Shown in pieces: positions 6,890 to 12,490 of a DNA stretch of 12,594 nucleotides. This stretch comes from JBAYNW01 sp041678605. Its GTDB lineage: Bacteria; Cyanobacteriota; Vampirovibrionia; Gastranaerophilales; Gastranaerophilaceae. The position numbers were made by a program, and so were the translations under genes. Position 1 is the stretch's first letter. Each line of letters starts with the position of its first letter. The notes below the pieces were generated by a model. That model saw nothing but the letters and a program-made list of their open reading frames with translations, searched no databases and was not told the DNA's origin. The stretch is taken from assembly GCA_041678605.1 (NCBI GenBank), contig JBAYNW010000040.1, positions 1 to 12,594 of the forward strand. Reading direction: 5' to 3'.

Positions 6890-6969
6890 AAACAGAATAA
6901 AAATGCCGCAATGGCTCCCCAGAGGAGTGGAACGGAACGTAGTTAGATTAGTAGAGCAAGCTCTACCAA
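6890..6969 (+). repeat. tRNA-Phe-derived chimeric module, copy 1
   Basis: This 80-bp unit starts with the same 5' flank as the true tRNA-Phe (aaacagaataaaaat) and the tRNA's first 13 bases (gccgcaatggctc, one change from the gene). It then has about 32 bp of foreign sequence (cccagaggag...ttagatt) where the D-loop should be, and rejoins the tRNA at gtagagcaag. It then turns back as ctctaccaa, the reverse complement of the D-arm, instead of entering the anticodon arm. It can form gtagag-caag-ctctac. It has no anticodon arm, T-arm or CCA, so it is not a working tRNA. Confidence 0.85.
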
Positions 6970-7012
6970 GGGGTAAATGGTAAGACAATTTTAAAACTCC
7001 ACAAATGATGAA

Positions 7013-7092
7013 AAACAGAATAAAAATGCCGCAATAGCTCCCCAGAGGAGTGGAACGGAACGTAGTTAGATTAGTAGAGCAAGCTCTACCAA
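7013..7092 (+). repeat. tRNA-Phe-derived chimeric module, copy 2
   Basis: This copy is identical to copy 1 over 80 bp except for one base: gccgcaatagctc here equals the true tRNA, where copy 1 has a g. The gap between the copies (6970-7012) is unrelated to the 8-bp gap between this copy and the third leader at 7101, which belongs to the real tRNA-Phe. Confidence 0.85.
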
Positions 7093-7115
7093 CTCTATGA
7101 AAACAGAATAAAAAT

Positions 7116-7191
7116 GCCGCAATAGCTCAGTTGGTAGAGCAAGGGACTGAAAATCCCTGTGTCCTTGGTTCAATTCCGAGTTGCGGCACCA
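7116..7191 (+). tRNA. tRNA-Phe (anticodon GAA)
   Basis: The 7-bp acceptor stem is gccgcaa (7116-7122) with ttgcggc (7181-7187), discriminator A 7188, and CCA encoded at 7189-7191. The D-arm is gctc/gagc (7125-7128, 7137-7140). The anticodon stem is aggga/tccct with loop ctgaaaa, giving anticodon GAA at 7149-7151. The variable loop is gtgtc. The T-arm is cttgg-ttcaatt-ccgag (7164-7180). All conserved positions are in place. It is read from a promoter about 290 bp upstream and stopped by the terminator just behind it. Confidence 0.98.
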
Positions 7192-7195
7192 CTTT

Positions 7196-7223
7196 AAAAG
7201 AACCCTCAAAGGGTTCTTTTTTT
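7196..7223 (+). terminator. Rho-independent terminator of tRNA-Phe
   Basis: The 11-bp stem aaaagaaccct (7196-7206) with agggttctttt (7210-7220) has a 3-nt loop and T-run 7217-7223. It begins 4 bp after the tRNA's CCA. Confidence 0.92.
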
Positions 7224-7235
7224 GTACACTTAATG

Positions 7236-7255
7236 ACTCGGAATTGACCCCAAGG
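7236..7255 (-). repeat. Inverted partial copy of the tRNA-Phe T-arm
   Basis: The reverse complement reads ccttggggtcaattccgagt. The gene has ccttggttcaattccgagt at 7163-7181. The likeness covers the whole T-arm, with a short change in the loop. Confidence 0.65.
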
Positions 7256-7355
7256 GTTCGCCCCTCTCACAAAACCTGACATTTAGTTTTAAATTTATTC
7301 TCATTTGATTAATTTTATATCTTCGTTTCACTCGGGCTACGAACAATGGCAGAGT

Positions 7356-7398
7356 GAGTTGCGGCATATTTTTAAAAGCTAGTCTATGAATAGCTTTT
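7356..7398 (+). repeat. Decayed tRNA 3' end with hairpin
   Basis: gagttgcggca followed by tttaaaag (7356-7378) copies the 3' acceptor end of tRNA-Phe and its immediate downstream flank. A stem aaaagcta/tagctttt (7374-7381 with 7391-7398) stands where the real tRNA has its terminator. No T-arm or anticodon arm can be found upstream. The rest of 7224-7476 shows no gene. Confidence 0.55.
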
Positions 7399-7476
7399 GT
7401 CATAGAGGCACATAAAACCATAATGCCTGACAAATAAAATCAGAATTCGGTGGATTAGGGAACCCATCCTTGCTTA

Positions 7477-8565
7477 TTAACTGAAATAAGAACCAAAAGC
7501 ACCACTATAATCATGCTTCATACACGTTTTAGCATCAATTAGTTTTCCAGAGTTGAATTTTACATGTGTTAAGTTACCAGTAGCATCATAAATAAACTCT
7601 TCCGTTTCTTTAGTTTCAAATTTTGTTCCAATAACTTTATCTCCTTTATATTTCATATATTCATCAAGCTTAGCAATGTTATAAACGTCAGACTTACTAT
7701 CAAGCTCTAATTCATTATAACCTTTTTGCTTTGCCCATTTTTCACAACTTAAGAGATCATCTGAATAAATATAATTCTCCTCTTGGAGTTCCCATTTTAA
7801 ACATTGTTTTTGGTCCGGGGAAAAAATGCTAACTTCTTTTATGCCACCTTTATTTACAATTAACTCCCAATTTTCATTAGGTAATTTTTTTGCACTTATT
7901 GGATAGCCAGCAGAAGCTCCTGAATCATATTGTGAAATTCTTTTGTATGCAACTATATTACCGTTATCGTCATTTATAGTTTCAGTTATACGTTTGTAAC
8001 CTTCCTTTTTATATTCTACTTTTCTTTTCCCAATGGTCTTTTCACCCTCTACAATATCTGTGATTTCAGCCGGTTTGAGTTGTCCTACAATTTTGGCCTC
8101 TGCGGTTTGAGAAGAGTTATTAAACGCGGTTAAATCTTCTAGTGTATTATTGTTGTTTTTGGCAATATCATCTGCCACTTGTGGTCCTTCTTTTTTTATA
8201 ATACCTAAAAATTCGCCAATTTTTTTATGATTATAAATTGCCAAACCAGCTAAAACAATGGCTCCTCCCGCCAAAAGTATTTTACTCGTAGAACTTTTTT
8301 CCTTCTTTTGTTCTACAGGGTTTTTTTGTTCAGAATTAGCTGTAAAATTTACTGTATCAGCTTGCAATGGAGAGTTCATTTTTATTCCAGGTGCAATTAT
8401 AGGTGCCATCATAGGGTTCATATTTAAGGCTGTTGCATCTAGCCTCGAAATTTTCCCTTGATTATATAACGCCTGTGTCACAACAGGAACTGCATACGGA
8501 TTTGTTAAATCATACGAATTGAAATAATTCGTTGGATTTTGATTAATAGCTTGAACATCTACCAT
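7477..8565 (-). CDS. Hypothetical membrane-anchored protein with YD-like C-terminal region
   Basis: I do not recognise the function of this 362-aa protein. The N-terminal 75 residues are Asn/Pro/Ala-rich and end in a SPLQADTVNFTAN stretch of a kind I associate with Gastranaerophilales surface proteins. A Lys/Glu patch follows, then one hydrophobic helix (about 96-112, ILLAGGAIVLAGLAIY). The region after about residue 180 is probably beta-rich, with two segments of the form I..DDNGNIVAYKRI (about 197-210) and FIYDATGNLTHVKF (324-337), reminiscent of Rhs/YD repeats. Two cysteines (235, 254) could pair if exported. There is no classical signal peptide. The start has an AAAGGAAG site in front. 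It stands alone on the minus strand, and a 5-bp microsatellite lies upstream. Confidence 0.8.
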   Translation of the reverse strand: MVDVQAINQNPTNYFNSYDLTNPYAVPVVTQALYNQGKISRLDATALNMNPMMAPIIAPGIKMNSPLQADTVNFTANSEQKNPVEQKKEKSSTSKILLAGGAIVLAGLAIYNHKKIGEFLGIIKKEGPQVADDIAKNNNNTLEDLTAFNNSSQTAEAKIVGQLKPAEITDIVEGEKTIGKRKVEYKKEGYKRITETINDDNGNIVAYKRISQYDSGASAGYPISAKKLPNENWELIVNKGGIKEVSIFSPDQKQCLKWELQEENYIYSDDLLSCEKWAKQKGYNELELDSKSDVYNIAKLDEYMKYKGDKVIGTKFETKETEEFIYDATGNLTHVKFNSGKLIDAKTCMKHDYSGAFGSYFS

Positions 8566-8650
8566 AAAAATTCTTCCTTTTATTTCTAACTTTCTATATT
8601 AAATTAAACACCAAAACATTTTAAAATTTGCTAAATTTTGATATGTTTGC

Positions 8651-8682
8651 TCTATTCTATTCTATTCTATTCTATTCTATTC
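8651..8682. repeat. Pentanucleotide microsatellite (tctat)6.4
   Basis: Six perfect tctat units and two further bases form an uninterrupted run. It lies about 85-117 bp upstream of the start of the minus-strand gene 7477-8565 and about 160 bp upstream of the 51-aa gene on the other strand. The unit length is not a multiple of three and the run is perfect, so its length may vary by slippage. Confidence 0.95.
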
Positions 8683-8719
8683 AGCATTATAACGGGATTT
8701 TAGCGATTTTAAACTCGCA

Positions 8720-8752
8720 GTTACAATTTGTAACATGAATCCGCTTTGTAAC
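8720..8752. promoter_or_regulatory. Possible operator: GTTACAA-T-TTGTAAC palindrome plus a TTGTAAC half-site
   Basis: Positions 8720-8734 form a perfect 7+1+7 palindrome. TTGTAAC recurs at 8746-8752, 18 bp on, where it overlaps a candidate -35 box. The 18-bp half-site spacing and overlap with the promoter suggest a regulator binding site for the 51-aa gene. The regulator is unknown. Confidence 0.4.
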
Positions 8753-8775
8753 TTTATGTAAAAAATAATTATAAT
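8746..8775 (+). promoter_or_regulatory. Candidate promoter P1 of the 51-aa gene
   Basis: TTGTAA (8746-8751), an 18-bp spacer and a perfect TATAAT (8770-8775) predict a transcript start near 8782. Confidence 0.55.
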
Positions 8776-8787
8776 CCCTAAAGTTTT

Positions 8788-8816
8788 TTGACAATTAAGC
8801 CGAAACAGAACATACA
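8788..8816 (+). promoter_or_regulatory. Candidate promoter P2 of the 51-aa gene
   Basis: A perfect TTGACA (8788-8793) is followed at 17 bp by a weak -10, CATACA (8811-8816). The strong -35 with poor -10 would fit a regulated or secondary promoter. Confidence 0.4.
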
Positions 8817-8842
8817 GGCAATAGTTGTTGAAAGGGATATAT

Positions 8843-8998
8843 ATGTTGAAGAAAATCGAAACACCTACAAATAATGTTTACGGTGGAGTCGAATTTATCC
8901 TGAGAGGAGCAAAAAAACGCCGTTCCATGGCAATGGCGACCGCCAGAATGCTCAATTCTGAAGCGGGTATTCAGACAAGGCTTGTTACGGTCAAATAA
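8843..8998 (+). CDS. Small basic protein, 51 aa, unknown
   Basis: The frame runs from ATG 8843 to TAA 8996-8998 and encodes MLKKIETPTNNVYGGVEF... through LRGAKKRRSMAMATARML to a QTRLVTVK end. It is rich in Lys and Arg (five of seven residues at 21-27 are basic or Gly/Ala: RGAKKRR) and has no membrane segment. A possible amphipathic helix covers 19-38. The expression signals make it credible: an aaaggg ribosome site (8831-8836) 6 nt before the ATG, one or two promoters upstream, and a strong terminator 18 bp after the stop. The transcript carries nothing else. I do not recognise the family; a nucleic-acid-binding or ribosome-associated role is only a guess from charge. A structured RNA with a chance frame is the alternative. 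Confidence 0.7.
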   Translation: MLKKIETPTNNVYGGVEFILRGAKKRRSMAMATARMLNSEAGIQTRLVTVK

Positions 8999-9016
8999 GA
9001 TTAGATAGTTGAGTTT

Positions 9017-9050
9017 TAGGGCCGCCCAAAATTGGGCGGCCCTATTTTTT
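9017..9050 (+). terminator. Rho-independent terminator of the 51-aa gene
   Basis: A 13-bp perfect GC-rich stem (9017-9029 with 9032-9044, core gggccgccc/gggcggccc) is followed by TTTTTT (9045-9050). The minus-strand side lacks a T-run, so it works mainly for the plus strand. It sits between two convergent genes. Confidence 0.95.
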
Positions 9051-9068
9051 GTTAATTATTTTTATCAA

Positions 9069-10901
9069 TTAAGAAGCTTTTTTAATTTCCGCCAATGTCG
9101 GGTCTAAAAGCCTTCTTCCAACATTGTCAAAATTTATTGAGCATAGAGTTTTTGAACCGTAACTTATTAATTTTTCTACCGTTCCTCTGCCATATTTCGG
9201 ATGCATTACGATATCACCCTGAACCACTTCATCAGACTGTGCTTTTGGCTCCACTTCTGCTGAATAAATCGGTACAATCGGAGTAGAAGCAGCTCTCACC
9301 GGCAAAATATCCATCGTGGGTTCTTGCTCTTCTTTTTCCTGTTCGACTAAAACCTCAGAAAAAGTTCCAGTTTGGTCTTTCTCAAAAATTTCAATGTTCT
9401 TTCCCGCTTCAAATTCTTTTTCTGCCAAATCAGGCTGCATTTGTGCAACATTCTCATCCACCACCTCTTTTTCGACGATATTAAAGTCATCGATAAAGTC
9501 CAAATCTTCTTCTGTTAAGCCGTCATTAGCAATTTCCTGCTCGAACACTGTTTCTTTCTCGGTTTCTTCAGATTTTGGAACGGTGTAAATTTCATCAACA
9601 TCTCTCTTTATTTCTTCATCCAACAGACTTTCCTGAGAAAAAGGCACCTCTTCGCTTGTTGGTGCTGAATTTTCAGATGCAGGGCGGATAATTTCATCAA
9701 GTTTCACAATCAAAGGCAAATGATGCGTCGCCTGTCCATAAACTATAAACTCATGAGGATTTAGTTTGGCCAAAAACGTGTTGTATCCTGCAAAATCGTT
9801 CTGCTGTTGAATTGGAGCAAAAAGAATTAAATTTTTTGAAAGCTGTTTTAATTCTTTCAAATATTTGTAAGAATAAGAGCAAATGAGCGTAGAATAGGCC
9901 ATTTCCGTTGTAAAAATCTGTTTCAGCAATTTCTTGTCGGAATTTGAATTGTTTACGTTGAAAATCACATAAGTTTCTCTCTTCGTCTGCTCGCTAACCT
10001 CTTTTATCAAAGAATATGCGTAGGAAATCATTTCTCTTTGGATTTTTTCATCAACCCCTGATAGGTCTAAGATGGTTGCGTTGCTCCTTTTCAGAGCGAT
10101 TTTGAGCGAATTAAATTCGCTTTTTTCCTGTGCAAAAATTCCCGCTTCGTAGTATTTTAAAAGTTTGTTTTTGAGCAAAACCAGCTCAACAAATCCTGTT
10201 TCCTCGTATTGCCGTGCAACAGTGTCTTTGAATGTTTCAAACGGGATAAATTTTTCACTCAGAGTTTTTACATATTTTTGTACCTCAAGGAAAACATCCT
10301 GAATAAGTGCCCTGGTTTCGGCTTTTGCATCATCCAAACCTTTTTCGTATATGAAATTAATCGTGTCATAATTCAGCGGCAGCTTAAAATCTTTGCCCGC
10401 AACAATTTTATTTTGAGAAAAATCAAAATCCCCGTTTATATCAATTACCAGAAGTTTTTTACCGCTGTAATCCAGCTGGGAAGCCAAATTTTTAACCAAA
10501 AGCTTTGTATCTTCTTCTTTTTCGGAGCATACAAGAAGTTTTTCTTCAAGCATGCTTCTATCGAGCGTCAATAAAGTTTCTTGCTGTGCCAAATCTCCCA
10601 TTACAAGCGGGTTTTGGACAGGCAAAAGTTCTAAAATTTCCTGTGGATGAACCACATCTACAATACTTTTTACATCCGGAACAGAACCGTTGTAGTTTGA
10701 CACAACGCCATTTTCGTCAAAATTGAAAAGCAGTTTTGCAATAGCAAAATTCCCCTGAGATTCGGCTTCCAAATGAACAATTTGTGCAATAAAAGACTGG
10801 CTGGAATCTTTGATGACCACAAAACCGGATAAAATAAGTTTCTCTGCTAACGTATCATAGCTTATTCTAACTAAATTGTTTTTCACTTCAACTATTTGCA
10901 T
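9069..10901 (-). CDS. Degenerate HerA-like ATPase fold fused to a CarD/UvrD-tail-like Tudor domain
   Basis: In this 610-aa protein, residues 1-85 look like a HAS-barrel, as at the N-terminus of HerA helicases. Residues 115-415 follow the HerA order of elements: the P-loop strand (KLLVCSEKEEDTKLLVKNLA, 121-140), VIDINGDFD (152-160) in place of the 'iDphGEy' segment, ATILDLSGVDEK (285-296), a Walker-B strand YVIFNVNNS (311-319), and EFIVYGQATHHLPLIVKLDE (394-413) at the end. The GxxGxGK[ST] loop is replaced by SEKEEDTK and the Walker-B acidic pair by NV, so ATP hydrolysis is unlikely. A long acidic linker (about 415-565) leads to GDIVMHPKYGRGTVEKL...INFDNVGRRLL (572-599), much like the RNA-polymerase-binding tail of UvrD/PcrA. 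ATG 10901 follows a GAGG site by 7 nt. The HerA assignment is by eye; the Tudor-like tail is firmer. Confidence 0.75.
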   Translation of the reverse strand: MQIVEVKNNLVRISYDTLAEKLILSGFVVIKDSSQSFIAQIVHLEAESQGNFAIAKLLFNFDENGVVSNYNGSVPDVKSIVDVVHPQEILELLPVQNPLVMGDLAQQETLLTLDRSMLEEKLLVCSEKEEDTKLLVKNLASQLDYSGKKLLVIDINGDFDFSQNKIVAGKDFKLPLNYDTINFIYEKGLDDAKAETRALIQDVFLEVQKYVKTLSEKFIPFETFKDTVARQYEETGFVELVLLKNKLLKYYEAGIFAQEKSEFNSLKIALKRSNATILDLSGVDEKIQREMISYAYSLIKEVSEQTKRETYVIFNVNNSNSDKKLLKQIFTTEMAYSTLICSYSYKYLKELKQLSKNLILFAPIQQQNDFAGYNTFLAKLNPHEFIVYGQATHHLPLIVKLDEIIRPASENSAPTSEEVPFSQESLLDEEIKRDVDEIYTVPKSEETEKETVFEQEIANDGLTEEDLDFIDDFNIVEKEVVDENVAQMQPDLAEKEFEAGKNIEIFEKDQTGTFSEVLVEQEKEEQEPTMDILPVRAASTPIVPIYSAEVEPKAQSDEVVQGDIVMHPKYGRGTVEKLISYGSKTLCSINFDNVGRRLLDPTLAEIKKAS

Positions 10902-10940
10902 GCTTAATCCTCGTATTACAGATTATTGTACTATAAAAAA

Positions 10941-11046
10941 GGGAAAAGGGAAGAGGGAAACGGGAAAAGGAAATTGGGAATTGGGAATTGAGAGCAGAAC
11001 CGTTCGACCGTTCAACCCTTCGACCTATCAACTTAGTGACTTAAAT
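10941..11046 (+). repeat. 7-bp then 8-bp repeat array, copy 2
   Basis: Seven-bp units run from 10941 (gggaaaa, gggaaga, gggaaac, gggaaaa, ggaaatt, gggaatt, gggaatt, gagagca). After a two-base step, 8-bp units run from 10999 in exact register (accgttcg, accgttca, acccttcg, acctatca, acttagtg, acttaaat). It is upstream of the 9069-10901 gene. Confidence 0.88.
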
Positions 11047-11050
11047 CCAG

Positions 11051-11107
11051 ATCCCGCATCAGAATGAATAACACAAGCCAACCGCCATGCCCTAACCGGT
11101 GCGGGAT
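11051..11107. repeat. Inverted repeat atcccgca...tgcgggat
   Basis: The 8-bp perfect arms at 11051-11058 and 11100-11107 enclose 41 bp without a gene. The segment sits exactly between two 7/8-bp arrays and looks like a small inserted palindromic element. Confidence 0.5.
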
Positions 11108-11117
11108 GACAATAAGA

Positions 11118-11273
11118 GGGAAAAGGAAATTGGGAATTGGTAATTGAACCGTTCGACCATTCAACCCTTCGACCTTTCGACCGTTCAACCCAGTCACAGT
11201 CACTTAATCACTTCGTAAAAAGCCTTTAAGCCCTTAAGCTTTTCAAACAAACTGCCAAACCTCTAAACCTCCG
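11118..11273 (+). repeat. 7-bp then 8-bp repeat array, copy 3
   Basis: Four 7-bp units (gggaaaa, ggaaatt, gggaatt, ggtaatt) from 11118 are followed at 11148 by 8-bp units: accgttcg, accattca, acccttcg, acctttcg, accgttca, acccagtc, one 6-bp unit acagtc, then acttaatc, acttcgta, aaaagcct, ttaagccc, ttaagctt, ttcaaaca, aactgcca, aacctcta, aacctccg. This is the longest array in the window, and it carries unit types found in every other copy. The interval 10902-11292 holds no gene; a 63-codon frame across it is repeat sequence. Confidence 0.88.
11217..11243 (-). terminator. Possible terminator of prs formed by the repeat array
   Basis: Read on the minus strand, aaaagcttaag pairs with cttaa and gctttt (a two-base bulge), followed by a run of five T, about 50 nt after the prs stop. 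The same 8-bp units give a similar fold in array copy 1. The stem is weak and AT-rich. Confidence 0.35.
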
Positions 11274-11292
11274 TTTGCTTTGCCCTTTTCAA

Positions 11293-12303
11293 TTACACTT
11301 TTATTTCTTTTTCAAACCCGAACAAAGAGCTGACGGATTCGTCGTCATGAATTCTTGAAATAGCCTCACCCAAAAGCGGAGCAACGGAAAGCTGTTTGAT
11401 TTTTTCGGGCATTTTGGATATATCCAAAGGAATTGTATTAGTAACAATCACCTCTTTGATAGGTGAATTAGCAAGCCTTTCAACCGCAGGGCCTGAAAAT
11501 ATAGCGTGAGCAGCACAGACATAAACATCCTTTGCCCCTTGTTTAATAAGGAGTTTTGATGCTTCACAAATCGTTCCTGCTGTGTCAATCATGTCATCAA
11601 ACATTATGCAAACTTTGTCTTTTACTTCCCCGATAACGTGGGAGGCAATTGCTTCGTTGTGTTTGTCACGCCGTTTGTCAATAATCGCCAGCGGGCAGGA
11701 TAATTCTTTTGCAAAATATCTTGTTCTTGCCACTCCGCCTGTATCAGGGCTGACAGCAACCATTTCGTCCGGATTAAGTTCTAAATTTTTAATATAATCA
11801 ACCAAAATCGGTGTTGCAAAAATGTGATCCACCAAAATATTGAAAAACCCCTGTATTTGACCCGTGTGCAAATCCATCGCCAAAACTCTGTCAGTTCCTG
11901 CTGTTGTCAGTAAATCCGCAACCAATTTAGCGGTAATTGCCTCACGGCCCGAAGTTTTTCTGTCTTGTCTTGCGTAACCGTAATAAGGAATTACAGCGGT
12001 AATGGTTTTTGCACTCGCACGCTTAAATGCGTCTATGATAATTAACAATTCCATCAGGTTTTCGTTAACAGGGTTGCAAAGCGGCTGGATAATAAAAACG
12101 TCATCCCCCCTAACACTTTCTTGAACCTGAACATAAATTTCGCCGTCTGCAAAATTCTTTATAATCATCGGTCCGACGGTAGTTCCGAGGTAGTTCGCAA
12201 TCTCACGTGCCAAAGCAGGATTTGAGCGTCCGGCAAAAAGTTTTATATCGTGAGTCGGGTTAATTGCTCTCTCTAACTGGGGAAAAGTCATTTCTAAAAC
12301 CAT
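11293..12303 (-). CDS. prs: Ribose-phosphate pyrophosphokinase (PRPP synthase)
   Basis: This cytoplasmic enzyme of 336 aa makes 5-phosphoribosyl diphosphate from ribose 5-phosphate and ATP, feeding purine, pyrimidine, histidine, tryptophan and NAD synthesis. Visible motifs are FADGEIYV (51-58), PYYGYARQDRK (106-116) of the ATP-binding region, DLHTGQIQGFF (144-154) with the metal-binding DxH, the flexible catalytic loop region after VSPDTGGVARTR (184-195), and the PRPP-binding loop FDDMIDTAGTI (225-235). Length and motif spacing are those of class I enzymes. The start has AAGGAA about 8 nt upstream; Met5 is a possible later start. The N-terminal extension of some 15 residues before HDIKLFAGRSNP is typical of cyanobacterial forms. 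The gene appears monocistronic. Confidence 0.97.
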   Translation of the reverse strand: MVLEMTFPQLERAINPTHDIKLFAGRSNPALAREIANYLGTTVGPMIIKNFADGEIYVQVQESVRGDDVFIIQPLCNPVNENLMELLIIIDAFKRASAKTITAVIPYYGYARQDRKTSGREAITAKLVADLLTTAGTDRVLAMDLHTGQIQGFFNILVDHIFATPILVDYIKNLELNPDEMVAVSPDTGGVARTRYFAKELSCPLAIIDKRRDKHNEAIASHVIGEVKDKVCIMFDDMIDTAGTICEASKLLIKQGAKDVYVCAAHAIFSGPAVERLANSPIKEVIVTNTIPLDISKMPEKIKQLSVAPLLGEAISRIHDDESVSSLFGFEKEIKV

Positions 12304-12335
12304 TTTTCACATTCCTTTCTGATAGCGTACAGGCT

Positions 12336-12363
12336 CTAATATGATAACAACTAATAATTCAAA
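12336..12363 (-). promoter_or_regulatory. Weak candidate promoter of prs
   Basis: On the minus strand, TTTGAA (12358-12363), a 16-bp spacer and TATTAG (12336-12341) lie 33 bp or more before the ATG. Both boxes are only partial matches. Confidence 0.35.
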
Positions 12364-12437
12364 CTTCAAGGAAAAATCATCAAATATTAAATTTAATGAA
12401 CAGCAAACTGAGCTGAATGGCTTTTGGAAGGTTGAAA

Positions 12438-12490
12438 GGCTTTTTATGAAGTGATTAAGTGACTGGGTGATTAAGTGCAACAAAAAAAAT
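12438..12490 (-). repeat. 8-bp repeat array, inverted copy of 33-93
   Basis: The reverse complement of this 53-bp stretch equals positions 33-93 except for one missing acttaatc unit (8 bp) and one base (ttcat for ttcgt). Even the run of eight T beside it is shared. It therefore forms an inverted pair with the copy at the left end of the window. Confidence 0.92.

Noticed and set aside
6890..7092. The two 80-bp modules as additional tRNA genes
   Set aside because: They lack the anticodon arm, T-arm and 3' acceptor strand.
9017..9044. The GC-rich stem as a two-way terminator for the minus-strand gene
   Set aside because: After the stem on the minus strand comes taaaactc, without a T-run; only the plus strand has one.
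10876..11067. 63-codon frame upstream of the 610-aa gene
   Set aside because: It is made of translated 7-bp and 8-bp repeats (GKGKRETGKGN pattern) and overlaps the start of the minus-strand gene.
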